Shown: positions 53,358 to 62,431 of the stretch, piece after piece | Layout of the letters: each line of letters starts with the position of its first letter | Numbering within the stretch: position 1 is the stretch's first letter | From: Patescibacteria group bacterium | GTDB lineage: Bacteria > Patescibacteriota > Gracilibacteria > Peribacterales > Peribacteraceae | Direction of reading: 5' to 3' | Length of the DNA stretch: 64,000 nucleotides | Assembly: GCA_023263945.1 (NCBI GenBank) | Contig: JALQTW010000002.1 | Span: 124,001 to 188,000 of the forward strand | Notes under the pieces: generated by a model | Database searches by the model: none | The model's input: the letters and a program-made list of their open reading frames with translations, nothing else | Told to the model about the DNA's origin: nothing | Translations under genes and position numbers: made by a program

Positions 53358-54860
53358 ATGCAGACTCGTATTGTTCCTCTCCGTTTCACGCGCCTCACGC
53401 AGGCTCTGCTTGGCCTGACAATCGTCCTTTCGTTCTTCACGTACTTCTTTGGGTACTGGAATCCGCCCGCACTCTTCTGGGATGAAAATTACCACATTGC
53501 AAGTGCGCAGAAATATTTGAATGGAATATTCTTTATGGAACCCCACCCTCCTCTTGGCAAACTCTTGATCGCCGCAGGGGAAAAACTTCTCCATCCCAAT
53601 GAAGCAAATAATCAATTTATCGATACCAGCTATGGACGTGATCTGCCTACAGGCTTTTCCTTCGCAGGGTACCGCTTCTTCTCGGCACTCATGGCGTGGT
53701 GGACAGCGCCCATTTTATTTTTGATTTTGTTGATGCTCTTAAAAAGGGAATGGTACGCCTTCTTCTTCTCGTTTCCGTATATTTTCGATAATGCTCTGAT
53801 TGTCCACAACAGAGGAGCCATGTTAGAAGGCCCTCTCATGTTTTTTGTCGCACTCACAACGCTTGCGTTCATGCTTGTCCTAAAAGACCGAGATAAGAGA
53901 CACGCATTCATCGGATGGTCCGTCCTCTTTGGAGCTGCCTTTGCGGCGTGTCTTACGACCAAATTGATCGGGCTCATCGTCATTCTCTTTGCTCTTCCTG
54001 TTGTGTATGCACTCTTTCCAGACTGGAAGAAGATTCTCCAGTTTGCATGTGTTTCCGGCATGAGCGCACTCTTTGTCTTCTGCTTTGTGTGGTACCTGCA
54101 TTTCACCATCGCGTCGACTGTAAATCCAAAACTGGAAACGTATACGGCAACTCCTGCCTATTTTGAAATTTTGAAGAACGGGCACACAAAGAATATTCTG
54201 AATTTCCCGCTCATGCTGCGCGATAACATTGCGTTCGTGAGTCACTACAATAACGGCGTTCCCAAACTAAACCTCTGTAAGGCCGATGAGAATGGAAGTC
54301 CTGCATTCTTCTGGCCAGTAGGAGCACGCTCCATCAACTATCGCTGGAATACCCCTGACGGGCAGAATTACCAGTATCTCTACTTGCAGGCAAATCCTGC
54401 GGGATGGTGGTTTGCATTGGCCGGAGTCATCCTTGCCATTGGACTCTTCGCATCGCACTTCCTCTTTGCACCGAAAGAACGCTTCCACAACTTTTTCTTC
54501 TTGCTCGTCTTTTTGGGTGTGTACTGCTCGTACATGATTGCCATCAGCAGGATTTCCCGCGTGATGTATTTGTACCACTACTTCACTCCCCTTTTTATAA
54601 GCTTCATTGTGCTCGCGCTCGTGTGGAATGAAATTGAACGGATTGGGCCATGGAAACTGACGGAAACTATGAAACAGAAAAGTGCCATCATCTTTGGAGG
54701 CATCGTCCTCGTCTCCTTCCTCTGGTACAGCCCGCTCACGTACTACGGACTCCTCAGTAAGAATCAATTCCAACTACGAAATATTTTCTCGTTGTGGGAC
54801 TTGAAATGTGTGGGATGCGAAGGAAGACAGTCGATGTATGTGCCGGGGAGTTCGCAATAG
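53358..54860 (+). CDS. Protein O-mannosyltransferase (PMT/GT39 family)
   Basis: 500 residues, GT-C fold. The first loop has the acidic motif WDENYH (41-46), then HPPLGK (63-68), both hallmarks of PMT/POMT enzymes, followed by about ten membrane helices and a C-terminal loop with SPLTYYG. The family moves mannose from polyprenyl-phosphate-mannose to Ser/Thr of exported proteins on the outer side of the membrane. It is divergent from a cluster of Ser-rich exported proteins and upstream of GT2 lipid-sugar synthases. I start at 53358, 7 bases after TACAAT; the frame from 53046 lies in the promoter and antisense to paralogue 5. Sugar identity is inferred. Confidence 0.88.
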   Translation: MQTRIVPLRFTRLTQALLGLTIVLSFFTYFFGYWNPPALFWDENYHIASAQKYLNGIFFMEPHPPLGKLLIAAGEKLLHPNEANNQFIDTSYGRDLPTGFSFAGYRFFSALMAWWTAPILFLILLMLLKREWYAFFFSFPYIFDNALIVHNRGAMLEGPLMFFVALTTLAFMLVLKDRDKRHAFIGWSVLFGAAFAACLTTKLIGLIVILFALPVVYALFPDWKKILQFACVSGMSALFVFCFVWYLHFTIASTVNPKLETYTATPAYFEILKNGHTKNILNFPLMLRDNIAFVSHYNNGVPKLNLCKADENGSPAFFWPVGARSINYRWNTPDGQNYQYLYLQANPAGWWFALAGVILAIGLFASHFLFAPKERFHNFFFLLVFLGVYCSYMIAISRISRVMYLYHYFTPLFISFIVLALVWNEIERIGPWKLTETMKQKSAIIFGGIVLVSFLWYSPLTYYGLLSKNQFQLRNIFSLWDLKCVGCEGRQSMYVPGSSQ

Positions 54861-54870
54861 CTAAAAGAAA

Positions 54871-54961
54871 GTTATTGGTTATTAGTTCTTGGTTTTTGGT
54901 TCTTTATTGCGGAGCTTACACATCAAGAAAACTAATAACTAATAACCAACAACTAATAACC
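54871..54961. repeat. Heptamer-period inverted repeat between convergent genes
   Basis: The left arm reads TTATTGG, TTATTAG, TTCTTGG, TTTTTGG, TTCTTTA. The right arm reads TAATAAC, TAATAAC, CAACAAC, TAATAAC. Steps are exactly 7 bases and the arms are complementary. It is the clearest example in the window. Confidence 0.88.
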
Positions 54962-54963
54962 TT

Positions 54964-55656
54964 CTATTGCCCCTTTGTCTGAAATCGCAGCGCTGCGAGT
55001 TCTTTAAACATTCTAAAGATAACCTCCAGTCTTGCTCCCGTCTGCTCTCCTGCAAGACGCGGATAATGCTGTACACCTGTTTCTGCAAGTGTGAATCCTT
55101 TTCTTCGCAAACGCAGGAAGACTTCCGCATTAAAGAGCGCACCGGTCGCATTCACCGGACGAATATCCGACCAGACGGATCGCTTGAAAAGTTTGAGGCC
55201 ACAGTTTAAATCTTTCACGCGGACATTCAGAACTAATCGTACCAAAGTTCCATACAGGCATGCATTCAGTTTCCTATTCCAGGCATCTGCTCGTTTGATG
55301 CGAATACCGGAAATGAAGTCAGCCGTACCCAGATGATCCATCAGTGTACCAATGTCTTCCGCATGAAACTGACCGTCACTGTCCATGAAACAAACAAGAT
55401 CTCCCGCAGCATGATCGACTCCTGTGCGGATTGCAGCACCGTACCCTTGGTTCACATCGTGTGAGATGATCTTCACATTGGAAAACTCGCGGGAAAGTTC
55501 TTCCGCTTTCGTGCGCGTTCCATCTGTCGATCCATCATTCACAACAATCACCTCTCCATCAAGATTCCTGCTACGCAAGAACGATTCGCAATCGCGAACA
55601 ACATGCTCGATATTCGCTTCTTCGTTGCGACAGGGAAGAACAATGGAAAGTTGCAT
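54964..55656 (-). CDS. GT2 glycosyltransferase, polyprenyl-phosphate-mannose synthase-like
   Basis: 230 residues from ATG 55656 (MQLSIVLPCRNEEANIEHVV). GT-A fold: VVNDGSTDGT nucleotide loop, DQGYGA-like NQGYGAAIRTG, DSDGQFH metal-binding acidic motif, and KDLNCGLKLFKR. This resembles Dpm1-type dolichyl-phosphate mannose synthases without a membrane anchor. It would load the lipid carrier for the mannosyltransferase next to it; donor sugar is inferred. A promoter TTGGCT, 17 bases, TAGGCT, 7 bases supports the start. It converges on the O-mannosyltransferase gene. Confidence 0.82.
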   Translation of the reverse strand: MQLSIVLPCRNEEANIEHVVRDCESFLRSRNLDGEVIVVNDGSTDGTRTKAEELSREFSNVKIISHDVNQGYGAAIRTGVDHAAGDLVCFMDSDGQFHAEDIGTLMDHLGTADFISGIRIKRADAWNRKLNACLYGTLVRLVLNVRVKDLNCGLKLFKRSVWSDIRPVNATGALFNAEVFLRLRRKGFTLAETGVQHYPRLAGEQTGARLEVIFRMFKELAALRFQTKGQ

Positions 55657-55750
55657 GGGGGAAAGCCTAGCAAGAGAGGAAAGAAAAGCCAATGCAAGCA
55701 CAGGGGCCTTTTTGATTTTTGTGTGAGCACCATATGTTACACTTTTCAGT

Positions 55751-57352
55751 ATGCCCCCCCGAAAAAAAACGCGCTCGTCCGGAGAAACGATGTGGACGTG
55801 GATACAGGACCATAAACTCCTTCTTTTCCTCCTTCTTGTAGGCATTCTTGTTCGTACATATCACTTTGGGGCCATTCCTCCAGGACTCAATCAGGATGAA
55901 GCGTCTACAGGATACGATGCGTGGGCAGTTTTAAAGTACGGGATCGATCGAAATGGATTCCATTTTCCCGTCATGTTCGTTGCGTGGGGATCTGGCATGT
56001 ATGCACTGAGTGGCTACCTCGCATGGCCGTTCATGGTGTTCTTCGGGCTCTCGGAAGTGACCGTCCGACTCCCCCACCTTGTCATGGGGTGTATTGCACT
56101 CATGGTGTTTTACCATCTCTTGAAGAACATCAGTGATCGATCAACCGCGCTCATCGGGCTCTTTCTCCTTGTCATCAATCCCTGGCATATCATGGTTTCC
56201 AGGTGGGGTCTGGATTCGAATCTCTTTCCCGCATGTTTCCTTCTTGGGGTCTTTACCCTTACGCACGCTCTTACAAAGAAGCGATATGCAATTTTGCCGC
56301 TTGCAGCAGGGCTCTTTGCATTATGCCTCTACTTTTATGGAACCGCATACGTGGTGATTCCGGTGTTTCTTTTTCTCACAGGCATACTCCTCTTTTTCAG
56401 GCATCGTATCCCGTGGAACATCTCCATGCGATCTGGCATCGCTTTTGCGATCATCGCACTCCCCATCGTTCTCTACGTCGTCATCAATCAGTTTCATCTC
56501 ACTTCACTGGAACTTCCGTTCCTTTCTATTCCACGACTTTCCGGTGTGCCACGGTTTCAGACGGTATCCAGTCTTTTTAGCAGCAATTTCTTCCACCATC
56601 TCTTGGAGAATGGAAAAAATCTCTGGAATCTTCTTTTGCATCAGGATGATGGACTTGCAGGAAATCGCGTACCGGGATTTGGCATGCTCTATCCTCCGGG
56701 AATTCTGTTCGCTTTCCTGGGATTGATCGTGTGTCTACAACGGAGTGTTCGCACGAAAGGAAAAGATCCCTCTGTATCTATGCTCTTGTGGTTCCTTTCC
56801 GCTGTTACTGTTGGACTTCTGCAATCCGTCAACATTAACCGCATCAATATCATTGTCTTCCCGCTCATTTTCTTTATGACGATGGGTATTCGATTTTTCT
56901 GGGAGAAAAACAGAACGATCTTCTTCTCTGTCATAGGACTCTTCTCTCTCTATTTCCTCTTCTTCGTTCATGCATACTTCACGTGGTATCCCATCGATGT
57001 GAAGGATGCTTTCTTCAGTGGGCTCCGTGAAGCCATTGCGAGTGCATCGGAGCACACCACAGAGAAGATCTGTGTCACAGAACGGGTGAATCAACCCTAT
57101 ATTTTTGTTCTTTTTGAAGAGAAGATCGATCCTCATGTCTTCTTGAACACCGCAGAAATCATCAATCCCGGAGCGGAGTTTCAGGGTGTTCGTCGCTTTG
57201 GACGATACACATTCGGACTGGATTCCTGTCACGATGCAACGTATGGAGCATATGTTCTCCATCGTGATGAACGCGATATATTCCCATCACAGGATTATCA
57301 CAGAGAGGATTTTGATGTCTATTCTGTTGCCATTCCTCTCCACAAATCATGA
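55751..57352 (+). CDS. GT-C family membrane glycosyltransferase (ArnT/GT83-like)
   Basis: 533 residues. N-terminal MPPRKKTRSSGE, first membrane helix about 22-38, then the loop motif NQDEASTGYDAW (47-58) whose acidic pair is the likely catalytic site, about ten further membrane helices, and a soluble C-terminal domain with two Cys (DSCHD, EKICVTE). It transfers a sugar from a polyprenyl-phosphate carrier on the outer face; the acceptor is unknown. TACACT (55738-55743) is 7 bases before the ATG. Confidence 0.82.
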   Translation: MPPRKKTRSSGETMWTWIQDHKLLLFLLLVGILVRTYHFGAIPPGLNQDEASTGYDAWAVLKYGIDRNGFHFPVMFVAWGSGMYALSGYLAWPFMVFFGLSEVTVRLPHLVMGCIALMVFYHLLKNISDRSTALIGLFLLVINPWHIMVSRWGLDSNLFPACFLLGVFTLTHALTKKRYAILPLAAGLFALCLYFYGTAYVVIPVFLFLTGILLFFRHRIPWNISMRSGIAFAIIALPIVLYVVINQFHLTSLELPFLSIPRLSGVPRFQTVSSLFSSNFFHHLLENGKNLWNLLLHQDDGLAGNRVPGFGMLYPPGILFAFLGLIVCLQRSVRTKGKDPSVSMLLWFLSAVTVGLLQSVNINRINIIVFPLIFFMTMGIRFFWEKNRTIFFSVIGLFSLYFLFFVHAYFTWYPIDVKDAFFSGLREAIASASEHTTEKICVTERVNQPYIFVLFEEKIDPHVFLNTAEIINPGAEFQGVRRFGRYTFGLDSCHDATYGAYVLHRDERDIFPSQDYHREDFDVYSVAIPLHKS

Positions 57353-57420
57353 TAGTAAATGGCATCGTATGCTATGCTCCTTATCATCATTCGTAGAAAC
57401 AGTTTTCATATACCATGTTC

Positions 57421-60093
57421 ATGCCCCCCAGAACACATTCATCTTCCATGCATCCTCATCGTGTCAATACGACTGTTCTTCTTTTGCTGATCATCCTTGC
57501 AGCCGGATTTCTGATAAGAATGCATTTCGCTCCTTCTACAGCACATGCTGATACCAGTGCGGTACGAAGCTGGATGGAAAGCAGCGTGAAACTTGGACTC
57601 GTTCGGTCGTATTCTGAACAGGTCTCAACAGGCTGGCTTCCCAATTATCCGCCACTTTCCATCATGATTCTGGAAGCAGCAGGATATGCATACAAATGGC
57701 TTATTTCTGGAGATTATGTCATTCAAGATCCTCTTCATATGGTGTTTGCAAAAATGCCCGGCATTCTTTCGGACATTCTCTCATCACTCATACTTTTTTT
57801 CATCGTACGGAAATTGAAGAATAAAAAAGCAGGTTTATGCGCAGCAGGGATCTATCTTCTTCATCCTGCTGTTCTCTGGAATTCAACATTGTGGGGGCAA
57901 ACCGATAGTCTCTACACGGTCTTCATACTTGCCAGCTTCTACGCAATAACACGAAAGTACCATGCGACGGGAACAGTCCTTGGAGTTCTTGCATGCCTTG
58001 TAAAAGTCCAGGCGATTCTTTTTCTTCCCCTCATTCTTTTCACGCTGCCATGGGACAAAAGGATCATTGTACGATCACTGTTTTTCTCTGTTTGTTCCGT
58101 TACACTCGTATTTTCTCCATTTCTGTTTGGCGGATCATTACAAAAAGTACTGCAAAGCTATTTTGTGTTTGATGTTCTCCGTGAATCACATCTTTCGTGG
58201 AATGCATTCAATATCTGGTGGATGATGTATGGGCCTCGTGCGTGGGAAATGCGTGGAACAGATATCTTTTTCTTCTTTATAAACTTTAATACATTTGCTG
58301 TCGTTATTTTTGGAATAGTGTATGGCTTTCTTCTCTTTCTCTGGAGAAAGAGTTTACGAAGCTTTACGAAGAACAACGAAAGAACAACCGCCCTCTTCCT
58401 CGTAGCGTCATTGATCACCTATACCTCGTTCATGATTGGAACACAAATACACGAACGATATCTTTTTCCTTTCATGGCATGCGCCCTCCCCCTGCTCTTT
58501 GTTCATCGGAGATTTATTCTTCTCTACTGCGGCATTTCCATTATATCTATTCTCAATGTTGCGTCTTCATTCCCCTATACGCAATTTACCATCTCCTTTT
58601 TTGAAAGGATTCCTCATCTCTCTCTCTTCCTCGCAATCCTGCAAACAGGATTATTCTTCCTCTTCTGGATTACAGCATTACAATCTCGTCATAAGGTCCT
58701 GGAAAGGACCCGTATCAAACGTGATATTGAGCGGTGGACATGGAAAAAGAATATTACTTCTTCCATTCACTGGGTTCGCAGTCTTCCTCCCGTCTTTTTA
58801 CTCTTGTGCATCGTGTTGTCTGGATTATGTCTTCGACTCAGTCTTTTTCCCATGGAAGGCTACGCGTTCGATACAGATCTCTATAAAGAATGGTCCATCA
58901 GTGCGGCAGAATTTGGACCGGTCGATTCCTACACAGAGCAGATCCACGACAACATGAAACCGGATTATCCACCGTTCTCCATGCTGATGTTCTGGACGAT
59001 TGGAAAAACGGCATCGGTGATTTCTGGATGCGAACACCGCTCCCCCTGCATGCATCTTCTGGTGAAGACACCCTCCATTCTTGCAGATCTCTTTGTGGTG
59101 GTGATTCTCTTCTCATTCCTTTCCTCGCTTATTGGCTCTTCACGGGCACTTCTTGCATCTGCCATCTATGCGTTTCATCCCGTGACCTTCTATGTCTCTG
59201 CCGTATGGGGGCAAACCGATGCTATTTTCTCCATGCTTCTCCTTGCGTGTCTCATTCTTTGCACAGAACGTCAGTGGTTCTTTGCAGGAGCGTACGCGGC
59301 AATAGCAGTCACGACAAAGTTTCAGGCGATTATTATTTTCCCTCTTCTCCCTTTTCTTCTTCCGCTGGATAGGAAAGCGTGGATGCAAAGCGCAGGAGGG
59401 TTTTTCCTGATGTTGCTTGTTGTTCTTCTCCCGTTCGCGGTCACACCCCATGGTCTTGAGCATGTGTTTGCAATGTACAGTAGCTCTATTGGTCGCTATG
59501 CCGTTGTTTCCGCAAATGGGTACAATTTCTGGTGGGCACTTCTGGGGGGAGAGGCCGCGGGGCGATCATCCATGGACCCTTTGCTTGGTTTCATCACGTA
59601 TCGCATGGCGGCAACATTTTTGGTTGCTCTCTCGTACATCGTCATTATTTCTTTGCTCTTTCGCGTTCTTCATACACATCGTTCTAAGCGTGATCGCGCG
59701 ACGGCCATCTTTCTTGCCGCAGGTGCATTGGCACTCGCATTCTTTCTCTTCAATACAGAAATGCATGAGCGGTATTCCTTCCCGTTCATCACACTCTTCT
59801 TCCCGGTTCTTTTCTTACGGAAAGGATACAGAGGATTGTACATAGCAGCATCGATTCTCATCTTCTTCAATATTCTGGGCGTTCTTCCTCTTTCGCCTGT
59901 CGACAAGTGGCTCTTTTCCGTTTTCCCAAATTTCCGCGGGATGATTGCCGCACTCCTTGTATGCGTCTTCTTCCTTCTCCTCAGAAGGATGAAACAGGAT
60001 GCGCGTGTTCTCAATGCCTCGCTTGCTTCACCGTGGAATCTCCGGCCTCTTCTTGCCCCAAAAAAGAAAACGAAGGTACAGCGCACACGCTGA
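57421..60093 (+). CDS. Tandem-duplicated GT-C membrane glycosyltransferase
   Basis: 890 residues (ATG 57415, two codons upstream, is also possible; TATACC ends 6 bases before 57421). The protein is two homologous halves. Each has a first helix, a loop (DTSAVRSWMESS / DTDLYKEWSISA), NYPPLS / DYPPFS, HPAVLWNSTLWGQTDS / HPVTFYVSAVWGQTDA, KVQAILFLPL / KFQAIIIFPL, HERYLFPF / HERYSFPF. The WGQTD and YPP motifs fit mannosyl- or glucosyltransferases of the GT-C group (GT57/GT87-like). The second half begins near residue 450. Whether both halves are active cannot be told; both keep the acidic residues. Confidence 0.85.
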   Translation: MPPRTHSSSMHPHRVNTTVLLLLIILAAGFLIRMHFAPSTAHADTSAVRSWMESSVKLGLVRSYSEQVSTGWLPNYPPLSIMILEAAGYAYKWLISGDYVIQDPLHMVFAKMPGILSDILSSLILFFIVRKLKNKKAGLCAAGIYLLHPAVLWNSTLWGQTDSLYTVFILASFYAITRKYHATGTVLGVLACLVKVQAILFLPLILFTLPWDKRIIVRSLFFSVCSVTLVFSPFLFGGSLQKVLQSYFVFDVLRESHLSWNAFNIWWMMYGPRAWEMRGTDIFFFFINFNTFAVVIFGIVYGFLLFLWRKSLRSFTKNNERTTALFLVASLITYTSFMIGTQIHERYLFPFMACALPLLFVHRRFILLYCGISIISILNVASSFPYTQFTISFFERIPHLSLFLAILQTGLFFLFWITALQSRHKVLERTRIKRDIERWTWKKNITSSIHWVRSLPPVFLLLCIVLSGLCLRLSLFPMEGYAFDTDLYKEWSISAAEFGPVDSYTEQIHDNMKPDYPPFSMLMFWTIGKTASVISGCEHRSPCMHLLVKTPSILADLFVVVILFSFLSSLIGSSRALLASAIYAFHPVTFYVSAVWGQTDAIFSMLLLACLILCTERQWFFAGAYAAIAVTTKFQAIIIFPLLPFLLPLDRKAWMQSAGGFFLMLLVVLLPFAVTPHGLEHVFAMYSSSIGRYAVVSANGYNFWWALLGGEAAGRSSMDPLLGFITYRMAATFLVALSYIVIISLLFRVLHTHRSKRDRATAIFLAAGALALAFFLFNTEMHERYSFPFITLFFPVLFLRKGYRGLYIAASILIFFNILGVLPLSPVDKWLFSVFPNFRGMIAALLVCVFFLLLRRMKQDARVLNASLASPWNLRPLLAPKKKTKVQRTR

Positions 60094-60771
60094 AAGAAAC
60101 ATACGTAAACCATCTCCCAGCACATGCACTTTGGATCCAGGAATAGCAATCCAATGAACTTGTACTTCCTCGATGGGAATTTTTTGTTGGTGTGCGAGCG
60201 CGAGGAATTCAACGTCATAGCCGTAGCCGTTCGTCTGCACATCCTGAAAGAGCAATATCGCAATATCGGTGCGAATCAACTTGAAACCGCACGAGGCATC
60301 GCGGATTCCCGGAATGAGTGGAGATGTCAAAACATGATACATCCATCCAATCATGCGGCGATACCATTGCATGGAAACAGGTGCGGAAGAGTCCAGAATA
60401 CGGGAGCCGATAACAATTGGTGCCTGTGATGCTGTTTGACGATCTGTGAGCTTTACCAATTCATCGATCGATGTTGCCCCATCCGCATCAAAAAGAAGAA
60501 CCCATGTACCCGTAACCAGCATAATCCCCTCTTTGATGGCTCGACCTTTGCCTCTATTACCATCCAGCGTATGAAGACGAATGGGAAGCGAAGAAAAAGA
60601 CTTCGCGCATGACACTGTTCCATCCGTACTTCCATCATCCACGATGATGATCTCTTCTATGCGCAATGTTGAAGGCGCCTTTTCACTCCAGGATCGAAGT
60701 GATTCCAACACAGGCCGAATTCGCTTCTCCTCATTAAATGCCGGAATGATGAGGGAGATAGAGAAAGACAT
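60028..60771 (-). CDS. GT2 glycosyltransferase, polyprenyl-phosphate-glucose synthase-like
   Basis: 247 residues from ATG 60771. Seen: SLIIPAFNEEKRIRPVLESL, IIVDDGSTDGTV, GNRGKGRAIKEGIM, LLFDADGATSIDEL and DASCGFKLIRTDIA. The DADGAT signature is that of ALG5-type dolichyl-phosphate glucosyltransferases rather than Dpm1. It would make a second lipid-linked sugar for the GT-C enzymes around it. Its last 66 bases overlap the end of the convergent duplicated GT-C gene antisense. The longer frame to 60849 is heptamer repeat and is rejected. Confidence 0.82.
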   Translation of the reverse strand: MSFSISLIIPAFNEEKRIRPVLESLRSWSEKAPSTLRIEEIIIVDDGSTDGTVSCAKSFSSLPIRLHTLDGNRGKGRAIKEGIMLVTGTWVLLFDADGATSIDELVKLTDRQTASQAPIVIGSRILDSSAPVSMQWYRRMIGWMYHVLTSPLIPGIRDASCGFKLIRTDIAILLFQDVQTNGYGYDVEFLALAHQQKIPIEEVQVHWIAIPGSKVHVLGDGLRMFLSACALYLRFLFWGKKRPEIPR

Positions 60772-60778
60772 GTGTACA

Positions 60779-60879
60779 GAATTGAGAATTTGGAATTGTG
60801 AATTGAGAATAAAATACACTCCTTTTTTGGCAAACACATCCATTCTCAATTCTTAATTCACAATTCTCAATTCTTCTTC
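60779..60879. repeat. Heptamer-period inverted repeat between glycosyltransferase genes
   Basis: The left arm reads GAATTGA, GAATTTG, GAATTGT, GAATTGA, GAATAAA. The right arm reads ATTCTCA, ATTCTTA, ATTCACA, ATTCTCA, ATTCTTC. Exact 7-base steps, complementary arms, about 25-base loop. It lies between two co-directional minus-strand genes and resembles the repeat upstream of murC in word. Confidence 0.88.
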
Positions 60880-60901
60880 TTTCATGTCCTCTTTCAATCG
60901 C

Positions 60902-62431
60902 TCACCTGCGGAAATCATAGTCACCATTCCCCCATCTCTTTTCCTGGTATTCAGGGTGCAGTGCGAGGTATTCATCCCAAAGGTCAGAGGCAACGAAGAC
61001 ATCCACGCTGTTCACATGCTGAATATAGGTGAACACAAGACGAACATAAGGAACGGAAGAAACCAGGAGGGAACGGCGCATTGCTTCTACATCGTTTTGA
61101 TAATTGAGGTACACAGGAAGACCCACCTTGAAGGGTTCAAAGCTGCGATCATACGGCTCTGTAAGAACATACAGCAGCTCATCGGGGCTTCCAATAATTT
61201 GCATCTTCATGGAAGAGCCTCCGCGTAGAAGGGAAAGATCGTGCAGAATGCGTGTCATGTCTCCCAGACTTTCATTGCTTTGAAGGTACGCGTAATCGAA
61301 TGTTTCTTCACGATTCGGATGGATAAACGTATCACCGAACGAAAGAACACACTGTGCTCCTATCAAAAATGCCGTGATCACGACAATAAACGAATGTGCA
61401 CTCTTCTCCTTTCGCCAGAGAACATGAAATCCTGAAGCAATGAAAAGAACGAGTGGGAGCAGGATGCTTGGAATACACCACGGTGTTTTGTACGGGATGA
61501 TGGAATAGATGAAGAGAATGCTCAGAAACCATGCAGCAAGCCACACACGCTTTCTATCCCACAAATTGTTCCAAAAGAGTCCGCTGGCAACACCCACCGC
61601 GCCCAGAACAAGCGGTGCTTCATGGATAAGAAGAAGGGCACCAAAGTACCAGAATGGACGGTGATGCATCGTGCTTGCGCGGTTTGCCCACTGGAGAAGC
61701 GCACGAAAGGCATCTTTGGCACTTTCGAGCGATTGAAGTCCATTGGAGAAGAGAAGAATCCAGAGAAGTGATGCCAAGAAGAGCCCTAGTACAAGCCCTC
61801 TCCAGGGAATATGACGAAGATGGTGGTGGGGTTTTTCATGGTCTGCAAGCAGCACACAGGATGCGACTATCCATGCCGTCCATGTAAGAATGGCAGTCTC
61901 TTTTGTTGCATACATACAAACACACGCAAGCAGGAAGAGGATAAGAGAGCGGTCTCGCCTCTCATCCATCCAGGAATCCAGTGAACAAAAAGCAATGGCC
62001 GTGAACAAGAAGAACACCATTTCATGAATGAAGTACGTACTGTAAAAAATGAGTCCGGACGAACAGACGAGTCCCGTAAGAAGAACAATCTGCGCAGGAA
62101 AGACAAATCGACGTCTGAAATACGCTGCAAGAATTCCTATTGTGATCATGCAAAGAACCACCATGGCCGCGCGGGCGGAGAGAATGTTGAGCCCAAACGT
62201 TCCTTTCAACAATGCACCGACCAGAAATAAGGTGGGCCCATGACCATTTGCAGGAGAATATCTCCAAGCTCCCTCGGCAAACAGCTCCGATGCACGAAGC
62301 CCCATTCCTTCGTCAATGTGAATCATGCGTGCATCCAGAATAAAGAGACGGAAGAGAAGACCGGCAGTCAACATAAGCAGGAGCACGACAAATTCACGAA
62401 ATTCCCGCTGGTGCATCAATTTCCGTTTCAT
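60902..62431 (-). CDS. GT-C family membrane glycosyltransferase (Agl23/PMT-2-like)
   Basis: 509 residues. First membrane helix about 14-31, then MIHIDEGMGLRASELF with the acidic pair, SPANGHGPTLFLVGAL, then about ten helices and a C-terminal soluble part. The opening loop and HGP motif resemble the TIGR03663 (Agl23-like) and PMT_2 groups. It is a predicted outward-facing lipid-linked sugar transferase or flippase-associated protein. Its ATG overlaps the TGA of the upstream gene (TGATG), so translation is likely coupled. Confidence 0.8.
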   Translation of the reverse strand: MKRKLMHQREFREFVVLLLMLTAGLLFRLFILDARMIHIDEGMGLRASELFAEGAWRYSPANGHGPTLFLVGALLKGTFGLNILSARAAMVVLCMITIGILAAYFRRRFVFPAQIVLLTGLVCSSGLIFYSTYFIHEMVFFLFTAIAFCSLDSWMDERRDRSLILFLLACVCMYATKETAILTWTAWIVASCVLLADHEKPHHHLRHIPWRGLVLGLFLASLLWILLFSNGLQSLESAKDAFRALLQWANRASTMHHRPFWYFGALLLIHEAPLVLGAVGVASGLFWNNLWDRKRVWLAAWFLSILFIYSIIPYKTPWCIPSILLPLVLFIASGFHVLWRKEKSAHSFIVVITAFLIGAQCVLSFGDTFIHPNREETFDYAYLQSNESLGDMTRILHDLSLLRGGSSMKMQIIGSPDELLYVLTEPYDRSFEPFKVGLPVYLNYQNDVEAMRRSLLVSSVPYVRLVFTYIQHVNSVDVFVASDLWDEYLALHPEYQEKRWGNGDYDFRR

